This document shows, in pieces, positions 34,459-41,949 of a DNA stretch of 64,000 nt; the first letter of the stretch is position 1, and the number at the start of each line of letters is the position of its first letter. The position numbers and the translations under genes were made by a program. The notes beneath the pieces were generated by a model. The model was given only the letters and a program-made list of their open reading frames with translations, was not told the origin of the DNA and made no database searches. This stretch comes from Frateuria sp. Soil773 (GTDB lineage Bacteria; Pseudomonadota; Gammaproteobacteria; Xanthomonadales; Rhodanobacteraceae). The DNA lies in the NCBI RefSeq assembly GCF_001428405.1, contig NZ_LMSL01000006.1, positions 67,900-131,899 on the forward strand, given 5' to 3'.

Positions 34459-35499
34459 ATGGTCGATCGCAGAAATTTCCTCAAGGCATCCCTGCTGGGT
34501 GCCTCGGCCACCGCCCTGGCCATGGGCGGCAAACTCGCGGCCCGGGCGGCAACGCCGGCCCGCGCCGCCGCCGGCGCGCGGGTGGTCTCCACCTGGGACT
34601 TCGGCGTGGCCGCGAACCAGGCGGCCTGGGGCGTGCTCGGCAAGGGCGGCCACGCGCTGGACGCCGTCGAGATCGGCGTGCAGGTGCCCGAGTCGGACCT
34701 GAAGAACCACAGCGTGGGCAAGGGCGGCTACCCGGACCGCGACGGCCGGGTCACCCTGGACGCCAGCATCATGGACGCCGAGGGCAATTGCGGCGCGGTG
34801 GCCGCGATCGAGCACATCGCGCACCCGATCTCGGTGGCGCGGCGGGTGATGGAGCGCACCCCGCACGTGCTGCTGGTCGGCGACGGCGCCCTGCAGTTCG
34901 CGCTGGAGCAGGGCTTCGCCAGGGAGAACCTGCTCACCCCGGAAGCCGAGCAGGCCTGGCACGAGTGGCTGAAGACCGCGCACTACCAGCCGTCGATCAA
35001 CAGCGAGGTGCGCGACTACGGCAAGACCGGCCGCCCCGGCGGCAAGGACAACCACGACACCATCGGCATGCTGGCGCTGGACGCGCACGGCAGGCTCGCC
35101 GGCGCCTGCACCACCAGCGGCATGGCGTGGAAGCTGCACGGGCGCGTCGGCGACAGTCCGATCATCGGCGCCGGCCTGTACGTGGACGGCGAGGTCGGCG
35201 GCGCCACCTCGACCGGCGTGGGCGAGGAGGTGATCCGCAACGCCGGCAGCTTCCTGGTGGTCGAGCTGATGCGCCAGGGCCGCTCGCCGCACGAGGCCTG
35301 CAAGGAGGCGGTGATGCGCATCGTCAGGAAGCGCCGCGAGGCTTCCAAGACCTTGCAGGTCGGCTTCCTGGCGATGAACCGCGACGGCGAGGTCGGCGCG
35401 TACGCGATCCAGCGCGGCTTCTCCTACGCCGTATGCGATGCGAAGAAGCAGGACGGCCTGCTTCCCTCGCAGAGCGTCTACACGACGAACTACTCGTGA
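34459..35499 (+). CDS. Tat-exported N(4)-(beta-N-acetylglucosaminyl)-L-asparaginase / isoaspartyl peptidase
   Basis: A 346-residue Ntn-hydrolase of the glycosylasparaginase family. The N terminus has a twin-arginine motif (DRRNFLK) and a hydrophobic Ala-rich stretch ending near ARAA, indicating Tat export to the periplasm. Autocleavage before Thr201 in HDTIGMLALD should make the two chains, with Thr201 as the catalytic nucleophile; GRPGGKDNHDT precedes it. Later motifs are GDSPIIGAGLYVD and ATSTGVGEEVI. GGGAGAAGG lies just before the ATG at 34459. cutC overlaps the stop (GTGA). The enzyme probably cleaves Asn-linked GlcNAc or isoaspartyl peptides. Confidence 0.9.
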   Translation: MVDRRNFLKASLLGASATALAMGGKLAARAATPARAAAGARVVSTWDFGVAANQAAWGVLGKGGHALDAVEIGVQVPESDLKNHSVGKGGYPDRDGRVTLDASIMDAEGNCGAVAAIEHIAHPISVARRVMERTPHVLLVGDGALQFALEQGFARENLLTPEAEQAWHEWLKTAHYQPSINSEVRDYGKTGRPGGKDNHDTIGMLALDAHGRLAGACTTSGMAWKLHGRVGDSPIIGAGLYVDGEVGGATSTGVGEEVIRNAGSFLVVELMRQGRSPHEACKEAVMRIVRKRREASKTLQVGFLAMNRDGEVGAYAIQRGFSYAVCDAKKQDGLLPSQSVYTTNYS

Positions 35500-36221
35500 T
35501 CCTGGAAATCGCCGCGAACTCGGTGGCCTCCGCGCTGGCGGCGCAGGAAGGCGGGGCCGGCCGGGTCGAACTCTGCACGGCGCTGGAACTGGGCGGGCTG
35601 ACCCCTTCGCATGCGCAGATCGCGCTGGCGCGGGAGCGCCTGCGCATTCCCCTGTACGTGCTGATCCGTCCGCGCGCCGGCGACTTCCTCTACGACGGGC
35701 TGGAGCGCGAGCAGATGCTGCGCGACGTGGAGACCTGCGTGGCCCTGGGCTGCGACGGCGTGGTGCTGGGCGCGCTCGATGCCGAGGGCAACGTGGACGT
35801 GCCCGGTTGCCGCGCCCTGGTCGCCGCCGCCGGTCCGCTGGGCGTGACCTTCCACCGCGCCTTCGACCTCAGCCGCGACCCCGCACAGGCGCTGGAAGAC
35901 CTCGTCGCGCTCGGCTGCGAGCGCGTGCTGACCTCGGGTGCGCAGGCCAGCGCCATGGAAGGCGCCGCGCTGATCCGCGACCTCGTCGTGCAGGCGCACG
36001 GACGCCTGGCCGTGATGCCCGGCGCCGGCGTCGCCGCGCAGAACGTCGCGGCCCTGGCCGTGGCTACCGGCGCCAGCGAATTCCACGCCTCCGCCAAGCG
36101 CCAGTGGCCCTCCGCCATGCGCCACCGGCGGGGACGGCTGGCCGACATGGAAGCCGGCGAGCTGCGCAGCGACGTGGAGCAGGTGCGCGCACTGGCCGAT
36201 GTGCTGCGAGCGATGGCGTAG
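35496..36221 (+). CDS. cutC: CutC family protein
   Basis: A 241-residue TIM-barrel protein of the CutC family, historically linked to copper homeostasis, though the E. coli copper phenotype was later ascribed elsewhere. Motifs include the N-terminal LEIAANSVASALAAQEGGAGRVELC, RPRAGDFLY, GVTFHRAFDLSRDP, LTSGAQASAMEGA and FHASAKR. The start is a GTG at 35496 that overlaps the previous stop (GTGA), so it is translationally coupled to the asparaginase gene. The length is normal. It is followed by a 540-bp gene-free stretch rich in repeats. Confidence 0.88.
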   Translation: MILEIAANSVASALAAQEGGAGRVELCTALELGGLTPSHAQIALARERLRIPLYVLIRPRAGDFLYDGLEREQMLRDVETCVALGCDGVVLGALDAEGNVDVPGCRALVAAAGPLGVTFHRAFDLSRDPAQALEDLVALGCERVLTSGAQASAMEGAALIRDLVVQAHGRLAVMPGAGVAAQNVAALAVATGASEFHASAKRQWPSAMRHRRGRLADMEAGELRSDVEQVRALADVLRAMA

Positions 36222-36293
36222 CGTTCTGCGCGGCGCGAACGGCCCGTAGCAAAACGTTGCCCGCATAAGTTCAAAGAACCGTATTCCCCAGCC

Positions 36294-36593
36294 CGTCATC
36301 CCAGCGAGGCGCTTTTCAACAGCCGAAGGGCTGGTCAAGCCGGGATCCAGCGGCTTGAATCCACCGTGGCACAAAGACACTGGATCTCGGCTTTCGCCGG
36401 AACGAACTCGGCTCGTCATCCCAGCGAGGCGCTTTTCAACAGCCGAAGGGCTGGTCAAGCTGGGATCCAGCGCCTCGAATCCCCCAAAAGCGCCAAGCCA
36501 CCACCAACCCTTCCTCCCGGCAAAGCCGACAGCCGTTACCTCGAGGCTGCGAAGAAGCAAAGGCGCTGGGTTCCGGCTTTTGCCGGAACGACG
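36294..36593. repeat. REP-like repeat cluster B/C (two composite palindromes 120 bp apart, each with an inverted simple partner)
   Basis: The 540-bp gap between cutC and fabV holds composite elements of 57 bp at 36294-36350 and 36414-36470, almost identical and exactly 120 bp apart. Each reads CGTCATCCCAGCGA, then a module with stem CAGCC-GAAG-GGCTG, then AAGC(C/T)GGGATCCAG. Each is followed by a simple hairpin in inverse orientation, at 36380-36405 and 36566-36593. The rest of the gap (36594-36735) shows only short GGCAGC(C/G) repeats such as CCTACGGCAGC(G), twice at about 36657 and 36692, and no gene I can support. Confidence 0.88.
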
Positions 36594-36761
36594 GCGTGGC
36601 GATACGGTGGTATTAAAGGCGCCCGGCATCAGATTCCCCGGCAGCCATCGAGACCGCCTACGGCAGCGAGCCCCTATGGCTGGCAACCTCCCTACGGCAG
36701 CGCACGGAACCCCCACTTGGTTAAGATGCCGGCTTGTGCCTTTGCCCGCAGGAGCTGTCGC

Positions 36762-37961
36762 GTGATCATCACCCCCAAAGTGCGTGGATTCATCTGTGTC
36801 ACCGCCCACCCGGTCGGCTGCGAGCACAACGTGGCCGACCAGATCGCCGTGACCAAGGCGGCCGTTCACGGCGGCAAGGGACCCAAGCGCGTGCTGGTGA
36901 TCGGCGCCTCCACCGGCTACGGCCTGGCCTCGCGCATCACTGCGGCGTTCGGCTACGGCGCGGCCACGCTGGGCGTGTTCTTCGAGAAGCCCAGCAGCGA
37001 GAGCAAGCCCGGCACCGCCGGCTGGTACAACGCCGCCGCGTTCGACAAGCTGGCCAAGCAGGCCGGCCTCTACAGCAAGTCGATCAACGGCGACGCGTTC
37101 GCCAACGAGACCCGCGAGCGCGCGATCGAGATCATCAGGAACGAGATGGGCGGCCCGATCGACCTGGTCGTCTATTCGCTGGCCTCGCCGGTGCGCAAGC
37201 TGCCGGATACCGGCGAGGTGGTGCGCTCCGCGCTCAAGACCATCGGCGAGCCCTTCACCAACACCTCGGTCGACACCAACAAGGACGTCGTGATCGAGGC
37301 CACCGTCGAGCCGGCCACCGAGCAGGAGATCAAGGACACCGTCACCGTGATGGGCGGCGAGGACTGGGCGCTGTGGATCGACGCGCTGAGCAAGGCCGGC
37401 GTGCTCGCCGAGCACGCCAAGACCATCGCCTACAGCTACATCGGCACCGAGATCACCTGGCCGATGTACTGGCACGGCACCCTGGGCCAGGCCAAGCAGC
37501 ACCTCGACGACACCGCACGGCAGTTGCGCGGGCGCCATGCCGGCCTCGAGGCCTACGTGGGCGTGATGAAGTCGGTGGTCACGCAGGCCAGCGCGGCGAT
37601 CCCGGTGATCCCGCTGTACGTGTCCATCGCCTTCCGCATCATGAAGGAGAAGGGCATCCACGAAGGAACCATCGAGCAGGCCAACCGCCTGTTCCACGAC
37701 CGCCTCTACCGCGCCGACGGCGCTCCCGCGCCGACCGACGACGAGGGCCGCGTGCGGCTGGACGACTGGGAACTGCGCGCCGACGTGCAGGACGCCTGCA
37801 AGGCGATCTGGCCCACCGTCACCACCGAGAACCTCAGGCAGATCACCGACTACGCCGGCTACAAGCACGAGTTCCTGCAACTGTTCGGGTTCGACCGGGT
37901 GGACGTGGACTACGCTGCCGAGGTGGATGCGGACCGGCGCTTCGACTGCGTCGAGCTCTGA
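36762..37961 (+). CDS. fabV: Enoyl-ACP reductase FabV (trans-2-enoyl-CoA/ACP reductase)
   Basis: A 399-residue NADH-dependent reductase that completes each fatty-acid elongation cycle. The start is a GTG at 36762 with CAGGAG upstream, chosen because [20 protein letters not shown] aligns with the family N terminus. The dinucleotide loop is [13 protein letters not shown] (about residues 46-58). The active site Y-x8-K is Tyr236 to Lys245 in [11 protein letters not shown]. The length is typical of Xanthomonas and Pseudomonas FabV. Members of this family are poorly inhibited by triclosan. It is preceded by the repeat-filled gap and stands alone. Confidence 0.95.
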   Translation: MIITPKVRGFICVTAHPVGCEHNVADQIAVTKAAVHGGKGPKRVLVIGASTGYGLASRITAAFGYGAATLGVFFEKPSSESKPGTAGWYNAAAFDKLAKQAGLYSKSINGDAFANETRERAIEIIRNEMGGPIDLVVYSLASPVRKLPDTGEVVRSALKTIGEPFTNTSVDTNKDVVIEATVEPATEQEIKDTVTVMGGEDWALWIDALSKAGVLAEHAKTIAYSYIGTEITWPMYWHGTLGQAKQHLDDTARQLRGRHAGLEAYVGVMKSVVTQASAAIPVIPLYVSIAFRIMKEKGIHEGTIEQANRLFHDRLYRADGAPAPTDDEGRVRLDDWELRADVQDACKAIWPTVTTENLRQITDYAGYKHEFLQLFGFDRVDVDYAAEVDADRRFDCVEL

Positions 37962-38028
37962 CGCAGCGCCGCAGCCCGGAGGCTGCCGGTAAGATGGCGG
38001 CTTCCGTTCCCGCTATGGCACATACCCC

Positions 38029-39237
38029 ATGCGTCCCATCGTCAGCCTTCGCCTGCTAGCCGCCGCACTGTGCCTGGTCGCCTCGCTGCCGTCGGCGGCG
38101 GGCGACCGGAGCGAACCGACCGTCGGCCAGCGGCGCGAGGGCGTGCTGTTCTGGCCGCAGGCGCAACGCGAGGCGCAGTTCCGCAGGATGTACGAGCTGT
38201 TCCCGAGCGACCGCGCCGCGCATGGCGCGCACGTCCACGCATTGCCGCAGGGCAAGCCGCTGGCGATGCCCGGGCGGGACGCGCCGGCGTGGCTGGCCGG
38301 CTACATGGACGAGCACCACATCGCCGGGGTGATGGTGCTGCAGCACGGCCGCGTGCGCCTGCAGCGCTATGCGCTGGGCTTCGGGCCGGAGCAGCGCTGG
38401 GAGTCGTTCTCGGTGGCAAAGTCGGTCACCTCCACCTTGCTCGGCATCGCCCTGCAGCAGGGCTACATCCGCGGCATGGACGACACGCTGGGCACCTACA
38501 TCCCGGAACTGCGCGACAGCGCGTATGCCGGGGTCACGGTACAGCAACTGCTGACGATGACCTCGGGCGTGCGCTGGAACGAGGACTACGCCGACGCCAG
38601 GTCGGACGTGGCGCAGATGTACCGCGGCGCCTGCGTCGACGGCCGGGCGCACATCCTGTCGTACCTGGCGAAGCAGCCGCGGCAGTGGCCGGCCGGCACG
38701 CATTTCAACTACAACACCGCGGAAACCGACCTGCTCGGCATCCTGGTGCAGCGCGCCACGCGCCGCTCGCTGGCCGACTATCTTTCGCAGGCCATCTGGA
38801 AGCCGTACGGCATGGCCTCCGACGCCTACTGGATCAAGGACGAATGCGACGGCAGCGATACCGGCGGCAGCGGCCTGTCGGCCACGCTGGGCGACTATGC
38901 GCGGCTGGGGCAGTTCATGCTCGACGGCGGCCGCATCGCCGGCAAGCCGGTGATCGCCGCGGCCTGGCTCAAGGGCGCGGTGCGCCGCCAGGCCAGCGTG
39001 GACGAGCCCGGCCGCGGCTACGGCTATCTGTGGTGGACCGACGCCGACGGCAGCTACGCCGCCATCGGCATCTTCGGCCAGATGGTCTACGTCGACCCCT
39101 CGCGCGGCCTGGTGATCGCCCAGGTGGCGGCGTGGCCGCACGCGATGTCGGAAGGGCTGATCGCCGCGCGGCGGGGGTTCGTGGCCGCGATCAAGCATGC
39201 GCTGGATGCGGAAGGTGGTGCGCGGCGGGTGCATTGA
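38029..39237 (+). CDS. Exported beta-lactamase-fold serine hydrolase
   Basis: A 402-residue protein with a signal peptide (cleavage near SAAG, residue ~25) and a class C beta-lactamase/penicillin-binding-like domain. Catalytic SxxK is S128-V-A-K131 in ESFSVAKS, and the second motif is Y228-N-T in FNYNTAETD. The KTG-equivalent is not classical (around AAIGIFGQ). Such proteins are usually esterases, D-aminopeptidases or cyclic-ester hydrolases rather than true beta-lactamases. An N-terminal segment of about 70 residues (VGQRREGVLFWPQAQREAQFRRM) is shared by a subset of this family. No operon partner is evident. Confidence 0.85.
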   Translation: MRPIVSLRLLAAALCLVASLPSAAGDRSEPTVGQRREGVLFWPQAQREAQFRRMYELFPSDRAAHGAHVHALPQGKPLAMPGRDAPAWLAGYMDEHHIAGVMVLQHGRVRLQRYALGFGPEQRWESFSVAKSVTSTLLGIALQQGYIRGMDDTLGTYIPELRDSAYAGVTVQQLLTMTSGVRWNEDYADARSDVAQMYRGACVDGRAHILSYLAKQPRQWPAGTHFNYNTAETDLLGILVQRATRRSLADYLSQAIWKPYGMASDAYWIKDECDGSDTGGSGLSATLGDYARLGQFMLDGGRIAGKPVIAAAWLKGAVRRQASVDEPGRGYGYLWWTDADGSYAAIGIFGQMVYVDPSRGLVIAQVAAWPHAMSEGLIAARRGFVAAIKHALDAEGGARRVH

Positions 39238-39367
39238 GGGAAGCGGCATGCAACGTCGCGCTCTCCTGCGTTCCTTCGGATAACGGGGTTCCACCCGGGC
39301 CGTCGGACGAACAGGCACGTCACGCGTCGCGCCATACACTCGCCGTTTCGCCATCGGAGCGCTCGCC

Positions 39368-39775
39368 ATGGAAATCATCCGCAACGGCTCGCAGCCGTCC
39401 GTCACCGGGCCGGACGAGTATTTCACCGGCAAGGTCCGCATCGATTCGCCGTTCAAGGGCATCGGCGGCGCGAACGTGTCCGGCGGCATCGTGACCTTCG
39501 AGCCGGGTGCGCGCAGCGCCTGGCATACCCATCCGCTCGGGCAGACGCTGATCGTCACCGCCGGCAAGGGCTGGACCCAGTGCGAGGGCGGCCCGATCGT
39601 GGAGATCAATGCGGGCGACATCGTCTGCTGCCCGGCGAACCACCGGCACTGGCACGGCGCCACGCCGACTACGGCAATGACCCACATCGCCGTGCAGGAG
39701 GCGAAGGACGGCAAGGTGGTCGAATGGATGGAGAAGGTGACCGACGAGGAATACCTGGCCGGCCCGCCGCGCTGA
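39368..39775 (+). CDS. Small cupin protein resembling manganese hydroxynitrile lyases
   Basis: A 135-residue single-domain cupin. Metal ligands are predicted at His53, His55, Gln59 (in WHTHPLGQT) and His94 (in NHRHWHG). This ligand set and spacing match what I recall for the manganese cupin (R)-hydroxynitrile lyase of Granulicella tundricola; the family also includes carboxymuconolactone decarboxylase-associated cupins of unknown role. There is no signal peptide. The gene ends 63 bases from the convergent ABC transporter stop, with a perfect palindrome between them. The natural substrate is unknown. Confidence 0.85.
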   Translation: MEIIRNGSQPSVTGPDEYFTGKVRIDSPFKGIGGANVSGGIVTFEPGARSAWHTHPLGQTLIVTAGKGWTQCEGGPIVEINAGDIVCCPANHRHWHGATPTTAMTHIAVQEAKDGKVVEWMEKVTDEEYLAGPPR

Positions 39776-39805
39776 CCGCTTCGGGCAGTACCCGGCTCCG
39801 GCATC

Positions 39806-39829
39806 GCCCTCCCTGCGCGCAGGGAGGGC
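39806..39829. terminator. Perfect 24-bp palindrome between convergent genes
   Basis: The sequence from G39806 to C39829 is its own reverse complement (arms GCCCTCCCTGCG and CGCAGGGAGGGC). It lies midway between the cupin stop and the ABC transporter stop. No T-tract follows on either strand, so it could be a stem that protects mRNA ends or a weak bidirectional terminator. Confidence 0.55.
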
Positions 39830-39838
39830 CGGAACGCA

Positions 39839-41611
39839 TCAGGCCACGAACTGCAGCCTCGCCAGCTCCGCATACAGCCCACCCTCGGCGAGCAGGCTTT
39901 CGTGCGTGCCCTGCGCCACGATGCGGCCGCCGTCCATCACCACGATGCGGTCGGCGCGCTGCACGGTGGCGAGGCGGTGGGCGATCACCAGGGTGGTGCG
40001 GCCTTTCTCCAGCCGCTCCAGCGCCTGCTGGATGGCGGCCTCGGATTGCGCGTCGAGAGCCGAGGTGGCTTCGTCGAGCAGCAGCAGCGGCGCGTCGCGC
40101 AGGATCGCGCGGGCGATCGCGACGCGCTGGCGCTGGCCGCCGGACAGGCGCACGCCGCGCTCGCCCAGCTCGGCGTCGAAGCCTTCGCCGAGCGCGCTGA
40201 TGAAGTCGTGGGCCTCGGCGGCGCGCGCCGCCTCGTGGACCTCGTCGTCGCCGGCGTCCTGCCGGCCGAAGCGGATGTTGTCGGCCGCGCTGCCGCTGAA
40301 GATCACGGTTTCCTGCGGCACCAGCGCGATCGCGCCGCGCAGCTCGGGCAGGGTCAGCGCGCGCAGGTCGATGCCGTCGAGGCTGATGCGGCCCGTCTGC
40401 GGATCGTAGAAGCGCAGCAGCAGCGCGAACACGGTGCTCTTGCCGGCGCCGGACGGGCCGACCAGGGCCACCGTCTCGCCGGGGCGGATGTCGAGGCTGA
40501 AGTCGTACAGCGCCGGCGCGTCCGGGCGGGTCGGATAGTGGAAGGCCACGTTGTCGAAGCGCAGCGCGCCCTGCACCGGCCGCGGCAGGGCCAGCGGCCG
40601 GGCCGGGTCGGCGATCTGCGCGCGCTCGGCGAACAGCTCGCCGATGCGCTCCATCGCGCCGGCCGCGCGCAGCACGTCGCCCCATACCTCCGAAAGCCCG
40701 GCCACCGAACCGGCCGCGAAGATCGCGTACAGCACGAACTGGCCGAGCACGCCGGCGTTGAGCGTGCCGGCCAGCACGTCGCGCGCGCCGGCCCACAGCA
40801 CCAGCGTGATCGCGCCGAAGAACAGCACGATCACCGCGGCGGTGAGCAGGGCGCGCATGCCGATGCGCTTCTTCGCCGTGGCCAGCGCGCGGGTGATCGC
40901 GCTGCCGTAGCGGATGCTCTCGATGTCCTCGCGCGCGTAGGCCTTCACCGCGGGCGCCGCATTGAGGGTTTCGTTGGCGATCGCGGCGGCGTCGGCGAGA
41001 CGGTCCTGGCTGGCGCGCGACAGCTTCTGCACGCGGCGGCCGAACACCATGATCGGCAGCATCACCGCCGGGATCACCAGCGCGGTGAGTCCGGCCAGGC
41101 GCGGGCTGGTCCACACCATCATCGCGCTGGCGCCCAGCAGCATCACCGCGCTGCGCAGCGCCACCGAGATGCCCGAGCCGATCAGCGCCTGCACCACCTC
41201 GGTGTCGGTGCCCAGGCGCGAAGTGAGTTCGCCCACGCGGCTGCGCTCGAAGAAGCCGACGTCGAGGCGGATCACGTGCGCATAGAGTTTCGCGCGCATC
41301 GAGGCCAGCGCGCGCTCGCCGAGCAGGGTGATGCAGAAATAGCGCCCCGCGGTGGCGAAGGCGAGCACCAGCGCCACGCCGAACAGGCCGAGGAAGGTGG
41401 CGTTGATCGCCGCCGTGCTGGCGTTGCCGAAGCCGGCGTCGATCATGTGGCGCACCGCCATCGGCAGCACCAGGGTCGCGGCGGACGACAGCCCGAGGAA
41501 GACCAGCCAGCCGAGGGCCAGCGCGCGATGCGGTTTCAGGAACGGCCAGAGCTGGCGCAGCGCGCCGATGCGGCGCTTCGGTGAGGTGTCGGTCGCCGTG
41601 GATTCGCTCAT
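39839..41611 (-). CDS. ABC exporter (fused transmembrane and ATPase domains)
   Basis: A 590-residue half-transporter of the MsbA/TAP-like type IV exporter class. The first ~320 residues hold six predicted membrane helices with the coupling segment GFFERSRVGELTSRLGTDTEVVQ. The ATPase domain has Walker A GPSGAGKS, the Q-loop in LVPQETVIFSGS, signature RLSGGQRQR, Walker B LLLLDEATSALD and the switch histidine in VIAHRLATV. It should act as a homodimer. Context gives no substrate. The ATG at 41611 (MSESTATDTSPKRR) is the first good start; repeat element D lies just upstream. Confidence 0.92.
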   Translation of the reverse strand: MSESTATDTSPKRRIGALRQLWPFLKPHRALALGWLVFLGLSSAATLVLPMAVRHMIDAGFGNASTAAINATFLGLFGVALVLAFATAGRYFCITLLGERALASMRAKLYAHVIRLDVGFFERSRVGELTSRLGTDTEVVQALIGSGISVALRSAVMLLGASAMMVWTSPRLAGLTALVIPAVMLPIMVFGRRVQKLSRASQDRLADAAAIANETLNAAPAVKAYAREDIESIRYGSAITRALATAKKRIGMRALLTAAVIVLFFGAITLVLWAGARDVLAGTLNAGVLGQFVLYAIFAAGSVAGLSEVWGDVLRAAGAMERIGELFAERAQIADPARPLALPRPVQGALRFDNVAFHYPTRPDAPALYDFSLDIRPGETVALVGPSGAGKSTVFALLLRFYDPQTGRISLDGIDLRALTLPELRGAIALVPQETVIFSGSAADNIRFGRQDAGDDEVHEAARAAEAHDFISALGEGFDAELGERGVRLSGGQRQRVAIARAILRDAPLLLLDEATSALDAQSEAAIQQALERLEKGRTTLVIAHRLATVQRADRIVVMDGGRIVAQGTHESLLAEGGLYAELARLQFVA

Positions 41612-41710
41612 GGGTCTCGCCGCGTGCTGGATCAGGTGCAGATGGGGGTTTTGGCTGGGCGATTCAATCGCCGGGGCGGAGTTGTTCCCGGGATGCCGGG
41701 ACGAGAGGCG

Positions 41711-41767
41711 CTGGATTCCTGCTTGACCAGCCCTTCGGCTGTTGAAAAGCGCCTCGCAGGCATGACG
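41711..41767 (-). repeat. REP-like composite palindrome D
   Basis: A single 57-bp composite element in inverse orientation (CTGGATTCCTGC ... GCAGGCATGACG), with inner module TTGACCAGCCCTTCGGCTGT. It has the same length as copies B and C but a different outer stem (CCTGC/GCAGG). It lies in the 338-bp gap between the ABC exporter and the OPT transporter. The rest of the gap holds the OPT terminator and nothing else I can support. Confidence 0.85.
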
Positions 41768-41898
41768 GGTTGATGGGGACGGCGGGATTGGAGGGCGCCG
41801 TTTTCGGGGGCGACGCAGCCATCGGGTACGGGCTGGGCAGAGTCCGGATGGGCCGCGCGGGACTGCAAGGATGCGTGCAGGAAGCTTTTCTGCGGCTG

Positions 41899-41929
41899 AA
41901 AAAGAACGGGACGCCGCAGCGTCCCGTTC
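41899..41929 (-). terminator. Intrinsic terminator after the OPT transporter
   Basis: A perfect 11-bp stem (arms 41904-41914 and 41919-41929, loop CGCA on the plus strand) is followed on the minus strand by five Ts (plus-strand A-tract 41899-41903), about 20 bases past the stop. Confidence 0.9.
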
Positions 41930-41949
41930 GTTCCGGAGGCCGGTCGCGC

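Noticed and set aside
36294..36593. Two near-identical 57-bp repeats exactly 120 bp apart considered as a CRISPR fragment
   Set aside because: Only two units, each a palindrome within a palindrome, with an inverted simple copy in every gap and related copies scattered elsewhere; no cas genes.
36366..36761. Upstream extension of fabV through the repeat region to an earlier start
   Set aside because: The extension encodes repeat-derived peptide. Family homology and a good RBS place the start at the GTG at 36762.
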